Positions 43,601-58,600 of a stretch of 64,000 nucleotides of DNA are shown piece by piece (within the stretch, counting starts at the first letter, position 1; each line of letters opens with the position of its first letter). Source of the stretch: Melanocharis versteri. Taxonomy: Eukaryota; Chordata; Aves; Passeriformes; Melanocharitidae. The stretch lies in assembly GCA_013397845.1 (NCBI GenBank), contig VZTG01010716.1, forward strand, positions 187,877 through 251,876, in the 5' to 3' direction. The notes beneath the pieces are model-generated. The model saw only the letters and a program-made list of their open reading frames with translations. It was not told where the DNA came from and ran no database searches. The position numbers and the translations under genes are program-made.

Positions 43601-46600
43601 TGGGTGTTGTCACCTGTGTTTGAACACAGCACCAGCTCCAGTGGCATAATCAAAGCAGGGAATTAAAATTCTCATGGTGAGGCCTGCAAACCTCCCACAG
43701 CAGCTCCCCGTGGACTTCGGAGGGAACACACAGGGAAAGGCAGCAAACACTGGTGGAGGCACCAAGCTAAAAATTGCAGTTTATTGTTACAGCTGAACAC
43801 ACAGTGATGGGGACTCAGAGTCATTTTGCAGCAAGGCAAAAAAAAAAAGAAAAAAAGGAATTTTCTATTTTTAATCTTTACATATTGGGACTGTTGGCAA
43901 CTAACCATTCATTTGCACTCCGGAGTCCTGCAATCCCATCCCTTCCCAGTCTGGAATGATGGAATCTTGCTGCTTTAAGTGTTCTGTTAAAAACAGCATT
44001 ATTTCCATATTGATCTAGGTTGACTTTACACTAAAGTACCATGTGACTTTATCCAGCCAACCCCAGAGGAAAACCTGCATGTGATTTAGAATTATTTTAT
44101 ACATTAACCTACAAACTGACCTGACCATCATTAATGGCTTCAGTGATGATGCCAATCTCCACAGGTTCTTGTTTTGGTGAATGAGGAAATAAGCTCAGGA
44201 TGTGTCTGAGTGCCACATTTCTGAAAAAGCCTGGGTATTTTAATTATCCCAATGTCTGGTGTTAATTTAGGAAGAGCTTAATGATGGATAAGCAAAGCAA
44301 ACTCTTCTCTAACACCCTCCCAGTGCAAACCACGCAGAGTTTTTACACTTTCTGACTGGAGATGTGTGTGAACACAAAAAGAAATGCAAATCACTGAGCT
44401 CTGCACAGACACCTGGGGGGTGCAGCTGCCTCCTCTAATGGGGAACACGAATTGCTCCAGGACACCTCTGAAAAATTCAGTGTACACCAAATTCCTCTCT
44501 GTGTTAAACTCCACCTGCACTCAGAGTGCTGTCAGCAGCAGCAAGGAACCACTCAGAGAAGTGCAGAGGCTTCAAGAACTGCCAGTTATTTAAGCTGTCG
44601 ATGCCCAGCTTCCTCATCAGGGACTGCAACTAATTTGGAAGCTCTCGTGTATTTTGGCAGTGAATGGCTTGGGAGAAATCCTGACTGAGCACAGCTGGAA
44701 AGCCTCCCACCGTTTGGGGTGAAGTGCCTCTTACCAATTTCATCCAGCAGCTCTTGGGCTGGTGGAGGCAGCTCATCAGTGGAGGGGGGAGATGCCTCTG
44801 AGAGTGCTGAGACAGAGGAAAAACAAATTCTAGTTAATTAGCAGTGATTAATCCTTAATAACTGTGACATAGGCTTACACTCTGATAGCATCTTGCTTAC
44901 ATATTTCATGTAACACCCCGCACGAGCCTGGCTCATGCACATTTTATCAAATTTCCCTAAATAATTCCATAATGGAAAAATCATTTTGAGCCAGACTCGC
45001 ACATTCAGCTCTCAATGCTGTATCAAATTGGAGGCCAGCAATATTTACACTTCAAACAGAGGTTGATTTAGAGGTCAGAGTTCTCAGTCTGCAGGTGCAA
45101 ACACAAAATCCATAACCTAATTAGCACCAGCAGTACATGGTTGAGTGCAAAGCTATTTATCCCACTAAAAAGAGACATCCAGGAGCAAAAAAAGAAGGGG
45201 GAAAAAAGGAAAAATAATTAATAGACTGCAAAATTCCATTTCAAACCTGTTTCTCTGTTTATTGATCAATCTATTTTGGCTGGGGCTGGGATAAAAGACT
45301 TACCAGGTGCCTGCCTGGTGTTTCTAAAAGATGAAGCAACTGGTGGCAACCCAACCTGTGTGAGATCAACCAGAATGAAACACAAGAAGGTAAATTGAAA
45401 AACTGCTGCTCTTCAATCCTCCCCTTCAACGTCCTAAATCCAAAATGAGGTAGAGCCTTCAATTAAAGCCTGAGCTGACCATTAAATTTTAAACTAAGCT
45501 TTTCAATCAGTTCAGAATATGAAAATAGAGTAAGACTGATGTGCCAAAAATTTTGCTTAGGCTGCTGTGCACTCATCTTTTAGCTTTAAGATACCATCAG
45601 CACATAATCTTTATTTCAACCCTCTAAATGGACAACTGGATGGGAATTCTCTGACTGGGCAGTTCCAGGATTTCTTCAGTTCCCATTCTCTGCTTGGAAT
45701 CTTCCATTATTAAAGCCAGGCACATCTGTTCACCAAGAAGAGCCCCTCAAAATCAAGGATTTGTAACCAGAGGCAAATCCCCACTGCCCTCAAAATGGAA
45801 ATATGCAACAGAATAAGGTTTTGGACAAGAAGTGACAGCCTCAGCAGAGCCACTGAATGAATTCCAAGTGTTCTGGCACAGGAGCAGCACGACACAGACC
45901 CAGACCCAGACCCAGACCTGCCTGTGTCAGGTCAGCCACACAACGAGCCCTCACTGCTGCCCTGCCTGAGCAAACTCTGGTTTCTCCTTTAAACCACAAC
46001 CCCAGCAGTGGAAATAATAGGACAGGTGAAAAGGCAGCTATTTCATACAAAACTGCCTGCAAAGACAGTTTGGGATAATGCTGGGGGGCTCGGGAGCACC
46101 TTCAGGGATAAAAAATCTGTGGAAATCACTGCAGTGACCTTGGAAACTCTGCCCTCCGAAGGGAGGGGCTCTGCCAGAACAGAGCTGATGAGATCCCCAC
46201 ATTTTATGGGCAGAAAAGGACAAACCCCTGATCAAAGGGCTCATTCCAGCCAAGTTTTTCACAGGTTTTTATCCCTCCGGTGTTCCAAGATTCCAAAGGC
46301 TGGGAAATGGCAATTCCTTAGAGGCAGAGGAGGGATGGAGGGCAGGGAAGGGCCTCTTGGAGAGTGGCCAACATTTACAAGCAAGAGGAACCCAAATCTT
46401 TGTATAATCAGTGGCAGCACCGTCCTGAAATCAATCAGGACTTTATCAACAGAGCCACGATTCCAAAATACTCACAGAGATCTACAAGCATTTCTCTACT
46501 TGGATTTATTTTTAGGAAAAGTATTTTCAAAAATACTTTTAAGGAGCATGAAAAGAATATTTAAAGAAACTCACGGCACAAGTTATTTTCTGACTTACAG

Positions 46601-49600
46601 GTTCTTTCAGTCCAAATGGGCAAACTCTTGGAGCCACCACTGGAATTTCCATGCTCCTCTCCCCTTCACAGGCTGTGGTGAAAGTCTTGAACACTGTGGA
46701 GGAAATCTCCTGAGAGCCACAAAAGGAAGAATCTGAAGAAAACTCACGGCAGTGTTTGTATTTCTCAAAGGCTAACGGAATTTTTTCCTCTAGAATTAGA
46801 AAAAAAAAAAGGGGGGAAATAAGGAAAAGATGGCAAAGCTGGAGAATTATTTTTGGAATTTTTGTATCTTTGTCACATTTCAACAGAAGCGGAAAAGAGT
46901 TTAAAGGGAACAGGCACCTGCACAAGAAACTCTAAAGAAACTTTACCATAAAAAACCAAACTGATAACCCAGGAGTTCCACCTCAAAACTTTGCAACTGA
47001 GAAATTCCAGCCATTGTTACACCAAAACAATGAAGCACGAAGCAAATGATAATTCATTACTCTCAAGCACTCAAGTTCAACAAACATTTATCAAATTACT
47101 TAACTTATTATCAACACTCAAACTGTATTGAGTGCTTATTAAATTGCCTTTAAAGTGCTAAAATCCACATGTACCACTTAAAATTTAAATGACTTAATTT
47201 CTGATTGATGAAGGCTGCCAAGATCTTCCAGAGACCTTCCAGGCAGGGGCTTTTCCAGCTGTGTCCCTGTAAATTCTCCTTTAATTCTAGATTTCAAACA
47301 GGAGCAACAGCATTTCTTGTGCTCACTCATTGCCAGCCTGACATTTCTGCACGGTGTCAGCGGAGCTTCCACGATTCACCTGGATGGTTTTTCCATCCAG
47401 AACTCCTGGCAGAAAGGTCTGGCTGGCACAGAGAGGTGAAATCACTCCCTGAATCCTCTGTTTCATTACCTGAGCCCAGGGGGGTGCTGACACTGGTGGG
47501 AGCGTGGCTCAGCCGAGGTGTTTTACACTCCACAGCCCTCTGGAAGTTCTGCTCACAGGGGATGCTGGACAAATCCTGAATATCTGCCACTGATCTGAAT
47601 TGTTGAGAGATGTTCTGACAGTTAGAATAGCCACTTCCTGCACCTGCGAATCACCACATCCTGCTATTTTCAGGGTCTTGAAATTTTAATTTCGTGCAGT
47701 CTTATCTAGTTCAGAGATGTTCCCTTTGAAACTTCCCACAGCAATCTTGGAAGGCCCAAAATCACCATGTTCAGGAATGTTGCAGAGGCAGAAAAGGTTA
47801 ATTATTTGCTTCCCCTTCCTTCCCAGGATTTCTTAAATAATCCTCCTATAAAACCAGCTCAGGAAGCTGCCTCCAGAAAGGGCAGGAACTCCAAATGTGA
47901 ACCAAAAAGGTAGAAAAAATTCCCCAAAGCCAAGGGAAAACCTCAAGGGTTAACAAAAATTAATGGGCCATTAATTAAGGCTAAATGTAGGTCTTGGGAG
48001 CATTTAAAAGAATCACTGTGATAAACTGAGACTGCTGAAGATCTGCACAGGCACTGACAAGCTCCCAAGTGACAAAAATGAAATCCAAATTAATCAAATT
48101 TTGGGGAGATACATCCTGGATTACATCGTCCTCAAAGGCCATGAAAAGAACAGACATCTCCTGTAAATCAGTAATTTTATGCAAATCTCCATTAGCTGTA
48201 AAAATAAATTAACTTTATTAGTTGAGTCACAAACATCTTCTGCTATTTTTTTTTCCCCTGAAAATCACAGGACTATTTCTGTAATAAAATTTATTTGGCT
48301 CCACACGAACGGTTTGCTCTTTAAAGTGATTTTATTTCCCTTGTGCCATATGGAGAGAAGAAACAAGGAATCCTCACACTTTAATGGGAAGAAGCACACC
48401 CTGATTAACACAAGTTAATTACTTCTGAATATGAAAATATTTCCAACTAAGGACAACTCTTTTACACCAATCTCACAACTTTTCACAGGAAAATACTCTC
48501 TCAGTACTCTGGGGAGTTTTCTCTTGGTCTGCCTCATCTCCCAACACAAAATTTTGTAGTTAATGACCAATTTGCTGAAGTTTTGCTAGAAAATGTGGCT
48601 CTTACACATCTTTTTCTTGGCATTCTTCCTGTGGCTCCCACAGCATCGCTTCTCGTGCTGCATCCACACTGAAATGAGGGAGGAAAGGTCAGATTCACCC
48701 TCAGAAAATGATGGAAATAGAAGGATTTGGTTTCCTTTCTCTCAGGAAGTTTCAGCTCTACCTTCTCTCTGAGGCAGACTGCAGCTCATAAACACTTTTT
48801 GCTTAAAACCTTAGAACGTGCAGAGAAAAACGTCATTTCAAACAGATTACAGATTTGTTAAAACTTCTAACTGACATTTGCAGCTTCAGAACGAAACTGA
48901 AATTAAATGAAACAAATCAAAACCTAGGAATACCCATCACTGCATTGCTCCATCATCCTTTGATCTGCCTCAGATTGTGACAAGCCCACTCAAGGTCGGA
49001 GAGGATTAGGCAGATGCTCAGAGAGCAACATCCCCTCTGTCCTGCTGCCAGAAGTTCCTAAGCGAAGGGAGCAACCAAAACCATTCTTTTTTATCCTAAA
49101 ACCAAGTGGTTCCCACTGCTGGAGCCTCCCTTTGGCCCAGGGAACTGAGCTGCTGTGTGGGGAGGAGGGAGCCCAGCCCTGACAGTCACAGCCAGCTTCT
49201 CCCCACGCTGGTAAAATAGAAAATTTACAGGACAAAACAAAACGCTGCTGTTTTTCCCAGGAGACACCCAAATCTCCAAGATTTCAGAGGCTGCCAAATG
49301 TGATGCTACCCCCAGGCAAGATCCAGAGAACATTCCTGCACCGGGCTGATCCCATGGGGTTGGAAAAGGCAGGATCTTCACGGCACTTGAGCCCCGCAAC
49401 CGAAGCACAACAAAACTGAAGCAGATGACTGAAGCCTTAATTTGAATTATCTTTGCTCTGTTTCAGGCTGTGGTTTATCAGTGGAAAAGGAATTGTGATA
49501 TGTACATGGCTTTTTTTTCTTTTTTTCTATTTTAGCTCCCTCATTAAGGCAAAAAAACCCCACCAAACTCAGCAAAAGACAAAACCCCTTGAGACCCATG

Positions 49601-52600
49601 AAAAGCCCTTTCAGTATTTTCTGGGCAAGGAGCTGAGTTATGTAGATAATCATTAAAAACCACCACTGGCATCTGATTTGAATATTAGGTATATAAGCAG
49701 AATTAATGAAGAGAGCACACTTTAAAAGCTAATTTATGCCTGAAGGAACAATGAGAACAAGTTTCTCTACCTGGCTGCAGGCATTTGGCTCAGCTGATTC
49801 ACTCCCAGCTTGTTACTGCCACAGCTCTGTGGTGTTGTGCTGCAGAAGAGTATTTTTCCTCCTGAATACAAATAACAAATGTTCCCTGTTATTGGCTTTT
49901 GCAAGTACAAAAGAAAACAACCCAACTCGTTGAACAGGAAATTGCAACTTTATTAAATTTTTTTTGCTTTTTTTTTTTGTCTGAGTTCTTGCGACCTTTG
50001 TTGTTATCAAGAGACAAATGTGTTTTAAAGATGCATTTTCATAAACATGGCACAGCTGCCAGACAGGCACTGAAGCACTGGGGAATATCACAACATTTAC
50101 AAATTTGAGCTAAAAGAGACAACAGAGTAAGGAAACAATGATTCTTCCATTATTCTGCACACGCACTCTGCCAGCTCTCACTGTTTTTAAGCCCAGGATC
50201 TTCCCAGCAATGAGAATATTAATGTGTAAATACAACTCTAATTCAGTTTCCAGCACCACAGCAAGTTGCAGAAAAAGATTAAACTTAGCCCCAGGATAAA
50301 AATAAGAAGGTTTCAAACAAGTTTTTGTTCTGGCTTTTTTAACTGAAACACAGCAAGTGCATAAACACTGCATCTGAAATTATTTCAGGCACTGCAGTGC
50401 CCAAACCAAAATCCTGAATGTCCTGAACTCTCCCAAAAATAATGAGGAATAAGAGACCAATTGAGCCTGAAGAATGAAGGTCCAGCCCTGCGACAGGAGA
50501 GCTGCTGGGAAAAATATCAATGCAACAACTCTGTGTCCCTGCCTCAGAAGTGCTTCAAAAAAAATGACATTTACCTGGAGCCTGAATTCCTGATCCTGCA
50601 TCTCCAGGTAATTTCTGTAAAAATCCTGCACAAACATCTTCTGCTTTGCCCTCAGCGTTTGAGGTCTGAAAGGGAGAAAAATACAAATTAATTCAATTTT
50701 TGATAGAGCAGCTGCAAAGGGCAGGACAACCCTCCCAGGATGATGTACCCAATAATGAGAGGGGAGAGAAACTTTTCAGGAGCTCATCAGCAAACAGCCC
50801 AGATTGGATTTAACAGTAAAATAAAAAAGTTTTGCATCTTCCAGAAATTAATGAAGATTAATTTGCTTCCTCTTCTCTAAATCTTTATTTACAGGTACTA
50901 TTTCAAAATAAAAGAATACTAATTTTAAAAAAATCTCCCATTTTCCACAGCTCTCTTCAAACCGAATGGGAGCACAATTAAACCACATGTTGTATAACTT
51001 ATGTCCAAAATATGGTATTTTTACCTCTGGTTCTGACCTTTCCTCAGGAGCAGGAGGAAGGAAATAATCAGGAGTGAAGAATTCTTCAGTCACATCAGGA
51101 GGTGAATTAAAGGAACAATGTAATTCCCTTGAATGGCCCTGTGAAAGACATCATCACCTGAGACGATCCCAATCTCTATTAATAAAAAATACACATTTCA
51201 GCCAAGAAAAAACACCAGAATTCTGAAATTCTATTTAATTTGTTCACTGACTTTCAACACACCTCCTGCTCCTTGCATTACCTTGGTAGTTTATAGAACA
51301 AAACAACAAAAAAAAAAAAAAAAAAAAGGAGGAAGGAGGAGGGGAATTGTTACTCAGATCAGCTCAGGATGCAACACCAGGCTAAACTTTTCCACTTTTA
51401 GCTGCAACTAAATTCCTTGGATTTCTGTACATACTCTAGAGAGATTCTCAGCTTGCTGAGGAGGGACTGAACTCTTAGGAATGGCTATTCCAGACTCTGC
51501 TTGCTCATCTGGTGCTGGGGACTGGCAGCTCCTCCCTAGGATGTCAGAATGGAACAAAATTATTAACCAAAAATAAAAAAACAAATGATGTGAAGTGAGT
51601 GATCTGAGGCACTGCTGGAATATCAATGAGAGCAGACAGTGACACTAATTGTCTGTCAGGAACACGGGAAATAATGACATTTAAATGCTCACCTCGTTAA
51701 TTAATCTAAGCAAGGGAACCTTGCCCTGTTCCTTTGTCCAAAAGAACTTTTTCAAAAGCTTTACCCACTGAGCTGCGACAGAAAAAGCAGCTGTGGGGTG
51801 AGACTGGGAGAAATAAAGTGTGAAAGCACACTCGAGGCTCTGAAAGCTTCAGGTTTCTCATGCTGATAACAATAATCAGTGATGCTGAAGGTCTCCAAGC
51901 TCATTCCCTCCACCTATCAACACCTAATGCTCATCTTATCTCTATTTACACCCATCAAGGAGTGACTGACCCGCTCTGAGGGCAAAACTCTGGGGGATAA
52001 AACAGACAATTCTCGTAAAAAATCACAGGAGCTGGAATCTGATTGGAAATGGAAGGAGACAGGAAGAGAACAGAGCATTTTTTCTATTTCTCAGCCTCAC
52101 CTGTGGAGCTCCTGAGCGCAGGCTCCAGGTCACTGTCCCCAGCCTCAGTCCTGTCCTCACTGCCCAGGTCCCAGGGCTCTGCACCCTCACCTGGCTGCCA
52201 GCCACACCTCTGCTGCTCCTGAGCTTCTGGGGCTCTGGCAGGGACGTGCTGGCAGCTTTCCTGGACACTTTCTGCCTCACTGTCAGACGTGCATTCGCTG
52301 GCAGGGTACGGGCTGAGCCCCAGCCGTCCTGAGGCCACTCTTCTGGCCATTTGCTTGACTTCAGCTGCACAGAAAGAACAAAATTCCCACTTCACACCAC
52401 ACAGTCTGCACCTTCAAAGCATCCCCCGTGTTTCACTTGGCCTGCAGGCTTGGAAATGCTGAATTTAGAGCTGGTGTCATGACAGCCTTTGTCATGAAAA
52501 GAGGCAAGCACTTCCTTCCATTTTAAATAAAGCTTAAAACCTGCATAAATCGATGGGGACAAGTCTCCACAGGAACAGGTTTTGTTAGTTGGATTCTCTA

Positions 52601-55600
52601 TTATCCATGCCCGTGCTGCCATCCACTGGGCACTGCCATCCTTCCCTTCCTGCATCTGTCCAAAACCAGGCTAGAAATGCCTTCAGCTCCATAATCAACG
52701 TGCCTGGGATGATTTTATGCCCGGAATGTGCAAGACAAGGGATCCCACTCACTTGGTTTCCCTCCAAGAACAACCTCACCGAGCTTCAGCAATTAAGGCA
52801 CAGAGACCTTTCCTCATGTGTTGAGGTTCAATGCGCTGCACTGCAGCAAGATTTCTGATATTAATGCTGAGTTATCACTGATTTAACACGGATTTAACAC
52901 GGATTTACTCACTCCTCCATCCCGACTGCACCACCCTCCTCTTCTCACTGGCTTTTTTCCTGCAGAATTCAGCCCTTGGTTTTGAATGGCACCTGCAATG
53001 AATGATTACGAAATGCACAAACTCCTTTAGAGCACAAGCATATTGTGTCAAGTATTCCCCAGCCAGGAAAAGGCTCCAAGTTGGTTAAACGATAATTAGA
53101 GCACGTGTGCTCTCAGCCTTTTAACAACCCGGCAGAACCAGCAGATTGAGCTGCCAGAAGCTTGGAAAGCACAGGCAGTTATTTAGGTCTATTCTAGATT
53201 TACCAGACAAGCTGCACATCCAACTCTGCATCTCAGAGCTGTCAGATGCTGCAGCTCCAAAAACACCCCGTGGATGATGTGGGGATTGTTTCAACGAGGT
53301 GATCACAATTTCAGACCTGGACAACAACGACTCTCCCACCAGAGTTCACTCCCTGACCATCCCTGACCATGGCAGCACCTGGAATATTTCTGTTCCAACC
53401 TTTACCAACAGGTCTTTCTGACCCAAACGGGTCACGGATTGATTTTAAAACTGCAGCAGTTTTCCTGCTTTGATCAAAACACTGCAGGAGGTGTCTGTCC
53501 TCCCCTTTCCAACATGAATCTGCACAAGTTTTGCCAGGTAATTTCAACATCTGCTTTCCACTCCTGCTTAGAAACACAAAGAGATGACACTGAAAGTATT
53601 TCTACTTGGATTTGAAGGAGGCTGTGCCCAGAGAGGAGAACCACCTTTATTAATATCTTCCCAGAGTGCTCTCCTTAGGCACTGGTACAGTTTTGGACCA
53701 CTGACCTCCATCCCAGAGGCACGTGAAATCTTTTCTAGCAGCACTTTTTAACACAAAGTGCCCTGTCACAGCAGCTCTGCAGCTGACAATGACTCACAGC
53801 AGGCTCCTCTCTCTACAGATGGCTTTTGGCTTCCTGAGAAACATTTAATGCCAGCCTTGATCCTGATGTGCCTCCTTCTGACAGCGTCTCTCCCCAGATG
53901 AATCTATCAGAATTAACTCTCCTATGAATAAGATCAAAACTCACCACTTCTCCTCTTCCCTTCTTGCTGCAGGATGTGAATCAGCTCCTCTCTGCCACTG
54001 CAAGTTGAACTTTTTTTGGCATCTCGCAGACACGTGTGGGAGGAAATGCTGAAATGAGTCCAACAAGCCATGATTCAGCACACGCTGGGCATTCTGCTAA
54101 TTACTGCCTGAGCTGCCTGTGAGATAGCCTAAGAACAGGACAGCACAAACTTTATTCCCTGAGTTATATTTTAGCTGCTCTGCTCAGGAGAAAGGACGAC
54201 AACTTCAGGCCTCAGCCTAGCAAAAACCCTGCCCTGGATTTATAGCAGTTTTCAGGTGCAGACAATCAGAACATGCAGCTTCCAGAGGGATGAGGGGACC
54301 TGAATGACTCGAGATTATCCCCACAGGAGATATGCACTTGAATTTCTCTCATTCTCTTGGCTTAACGTATTTAATAATGAAAGTGATCCAAAAGCCCTTC
54401 CTAATAACAGCTCAGGCCTCAACACAAACAAAAATATTTCTCCACTGGCCTTTCCCCTGAGAATCCCATCTCCATTTTAGTGCAGGATTTGGATTTCAAC
54501 CCCACCCTGAGCCACTGGATCAGTGTTGTCCTGGGAGGAGTGGAGAGAAAGAGGAAATAATAATTGCACTGCAGAGCTGTTTTCATTCCTGTATACAATG
54601 CACATGGATTCACTTTAAAGGACAGATTCATCCCTCCCCTTGGACACCACCCACCCCTGCATCTCTCTGCCTGCTAAGGAACACAGAAATGATAAACAGG
54701 TCCCCCACTCAACACTTTACCTCCTGCTTTAGGCTCACTTCATCATCCAGGCCTTTCCCCACGCTGCAGCCCGGATCATGATGGCTGGTTGCAATCTTAC
54801 TCTTCCACTTCTCATTTTGGATTGCCTCTCTTTCCCTGGCTGCCTTGGGAGCAGCCTGGAAGCTGTCTCTGCCTGGTGCCTGACACGTTACTGGTGGTGG
54901 AATGTAGTCCCTGGCCGGTGGAGCTACAGCCTTGTGCAAAAAAATATCAACTCCAGAAAAAGCCTTATCGGTATTTTGGGAAGCAGCGTCAGACCCGTTC
55001 CAGTGTCTTCCCTGAGAACTTCCCTTAGGAAGCAGATTCATCCTGATCTCCTGCAGCAGCTTCTTTTGCTTTCCCACGGCCTTCAGCCTGTCCAGCTTCT
55101 CCTCTGCCCTGCTCAGGGAATCTCCTGCCTGCTGCAGCATGCTCTGCATGATCTTGAGGTTCAGGGCGCATTTGCTGATGTGCTGCTCGCTCTGGGAAGG
55201 GCTGCTCAGCCTCCTGCCAGCCTCTCCTCTCACCTGGGACAGGGCAGAGGCCTCTGTCAACCCTTCCTCTTCTTCTTCCTCCTCCTCTTCTTCCTCCTCC
55301 TCCTCCTCCTCCTCTCCAGTGAACCCCGTGCTGGACCCGGAGGATTCCCCTTCCTCCTCACCCTCCCACTGGCTCTGATCTCCTGCCTTTCGCTGCCTTC
55401 CTGCATCCTTCAGAGCTCGGCCTAATCCAGCTCCTCCTTCCAGGAAGTCTTGGGGACCTTCTGGATAACTGGCTAAGATTTCATTCATCTCAAAGCTGCA
55501 CAGGCTCCCATCCACATCACTCTCACTGGAGTGAGAAGCTCCTGCCTGGAGTTCAGAGGAGACATCGAGACTTTTGTCCTGTGCAGCTGGCTCTGCACTG

Positions 55601-58600
55601 GCTGATGCCTCTGGCACCCCCAAAGCACTGCTCTCCCTGGGGAAAACAGAGTCTTTGGGGGCAGAAAAGCCACCTGAAAGAATTCAATTTCAAGCATTAA
55701 ATCGTTTCTCCAGAAGTCCGACAGCCACGCTGCTTTTGCACTTTGAGGAGCTAATTTTGGAAATTTAGAAACGCTGAAAACTGCGCCTGAACAAAACAGA
55801 TTTAGAGTCTTGAGTCTACACTAACAATTAAGTGGTAGCTAAAACCCAAAGCCAACTGCTTTTTATTCTCAACCTACATCAAAAAATCTGTGAGTGCTCC
55901 CATTTTAATGGTTTATTCACTCTGCTGTGGACTGAGGAACACATGAAGGACACCTTGCTCCAAGGAACTCACCAGCCTTGCTTGTCTCTTTTTCCTGGAA
56001 TTCCACTGTTCTCTTCTGGAAGCTGAAAGCTGATGCCCAGCAGATGTTCACATCTGCAAGAACAGCAGATCTCTGTGCTTTGGACACTGCACCAGCGTGG
56101 CCACTTTCAGACTTCACCAAGTCCTGTAAAACAAACAAATAAAAAAAGGAATAAAACACATCTGTATTTGCCAGTCCTGTGTCTGGGCCTGCTCTTCCGA
56201 GGGGGCTCAATCACGTGAGCAGAACACTCAGTGCTGGATCACTTCCTCTAAAATTAATCAGAACAACTCAGATCTGAATGGACACAGCCTCTCCATCAGA
56301 GGTGACAATGCTGGAAATCACCTTTAAGTCATTTTTCAGGATATAGTGAATATCCTGAAGTTTCATGGAGCGGTTCCTCTGTTTGGGCTCCAGCCCTGAC
56401 TTGACAACATCGTAATAGAGCAGGGGGAGCCTGGCATCAGCTGCCAGCTGCTCCCCTGAAAGGATGAGCTGTTTAACAGCTGAGTCTTCCACACCTTTCC
56501 AGGGAGGGCTCTCTGCAAGACACAAGCACAGACTTTATGTCACCAGCTGTACATTAACGTCAATGGAAATTTAAAAAAAAAAATTTAAAAATCACGTTAT
56601 TCCCTGCCCATTCCCTAATTTACAACTGAAAACAAGCACTGGCATCTCCTCCCTGTCTGGATGCTTTCAAGGGAGCTGACAGAAATACCTAGAGGAGAGT
56701 GACACTGCAAACAAGCCTGCTCTGGATTCTTCACTGGGATTAATTTTTAGGGTAATTGTTTATCCCATTTCACTGTCAGAATAGTCAAAGTGAATACAAA
56801 ACAGGCATTATCTGTAACAACAGCAACAATACATTATAATAATAGAGTAACAACAACTTATCTCCAAGTTATCACAAAGATCAAATACATGAAAGCTGCA
56901 CAAGCTTGTTTTGAACACTGGAAAGACTTAACTGAATGTTTTGCTGTGCTGGTAGGAAGAAGAAAAATAATCAGCAGAAAACCACTGTATTTCTCCCCCA
57001 CCCACCATTAATCTCATCCTTCAGCCACACAATTTCAAGTTTTCTGATCACATTTTACAGAAGTTCCCAGTAATCTTTGTTACTGTCATTAATTTTCGGG
57101 GTTTTTTGCCTGGTTCATTTTTTTAAGTCAAGCCATGCCAGCCCAAAGCTGTGGATTCACCTGTCAAGGCCTCCTGCAGCACTGCACAGAAGCTGTAAAC
57201 GTCTGATTTGACTGTCCCAGGTTTCTCCAGGATTATTTCAGGGGAGCACCAGCGAAACAGCTGGGCTGGGACAGGAATTCGGGTCAGATCACTGTGCTCT
57301 CCACTGTCCTTGCTGCAGAAAGGGAAAAAATTGTAAATTAGGACATATGACACATTCAACTACAAGGTTTATATTCAGGGATTAAACACCTGAGTGTGTT
57401 ACAGCTTTTAGTTTAAATACCTGAAAGGTTCAGAGCATGTCTGCAAATAGAAATGTGCAGTAAATGTCTTTTGGCAAAGACTTTCTGGGGAAAGCAACAC
57501 CTCCTTTAAGGAATTCACAATAAAAAGAACTTAAAAAAAAAACCTGAACATTTTCCAACAGGAGCTTTACAAACAACCCTTTAGCTCTGACCATGCACAA
57601 AACACAGGAAGCCCGCCAAAAAATTTATTTTTCAATGTGTCTGGAGGATCATTTCAGTAATAATTCACCGAGATGAAAAGAAATACTCTTCGTCTCACTG
57701 GTGGCACTTAATTCCCACCAGTCCAACGAGGTGTTGGATGTTCAGCCCCCCATTCCACAGCAACCCTGAGGAAGTTTCTCACCTCTCTATCAGGTACTCC
57801 AGGTTGCAGAGCTTGGCCTCCCCAGAGGACACAATTTGGATGGCATGGGAGGAGAGGGAGCGGTGGATAAATCCCCGGGAGTGCAGGAAGCGCAGGGCGT
57901 CGATGATCTGGAGCAAAACGTGCAGAATGGTCTCTGTCTGCAGCACTGGGAATTCTGTACGCTGGGAAAAAAAACCCCAAAAGCACCAAATTCGCTTTGC
58001 AGGTCTTTAACTCTGATGTAAGAGGAAGTTATTATTATTTATATGGTTATTATCTGCTGCAGAAAGCAGCAAACGTGAAATTTATTGGAGGAAAAAGTGG
58101 AAATTCCGTTGTTTGTTCTCAATACCAAACCAAATCACAGCACCTTAAAAGGTGATTAAGAAAAAAAGGAAAAAAAAGAAGAGAAAAATACCAAATGACA
58201 ACAATAAAACACAGATAAACTGATTTAAAAAATAAGAAAAAGAACCAGAAATTGAGATACAGACTGAGGATTTTTGCCTTCTTGAGTAAAGACGTTAGAG
58301 GCAGTCACTAAACTTCTGATTAATTATTATTTAAAATTCAAGCGTTGCAGTTACCCTTTCATGGAGGATGCTGTAGAGAGAGCCAAAGTGAACCCTCTCA
58401 TAGACCAGCCGGGTTTTCTCCAGGTCACTGGACAGACAAACAGACATCAACTGCAGCAAGTGAGGGTGGCGGAGTTTGCTGCAAAGGGAGAGGAAAAATG
58501 CAAATTTGCAAGGCCAATCTGAGATGAAAAGAAGAAAAGTCCTGCCCTGCTCAGTGTTTTTATCATTATGACACAAATGTTGGGTTTTCACTGGAACATA

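Noticed and set aside
44121..44167. Possible extra TEX14 exon reading PVEIGIITEAINDG
   Set aside because: Good protein look and a fair donor, but the neighbouring exons 44806-44735 and 42355-42238 already join in phase without it, and its 47 nt would break the frame.
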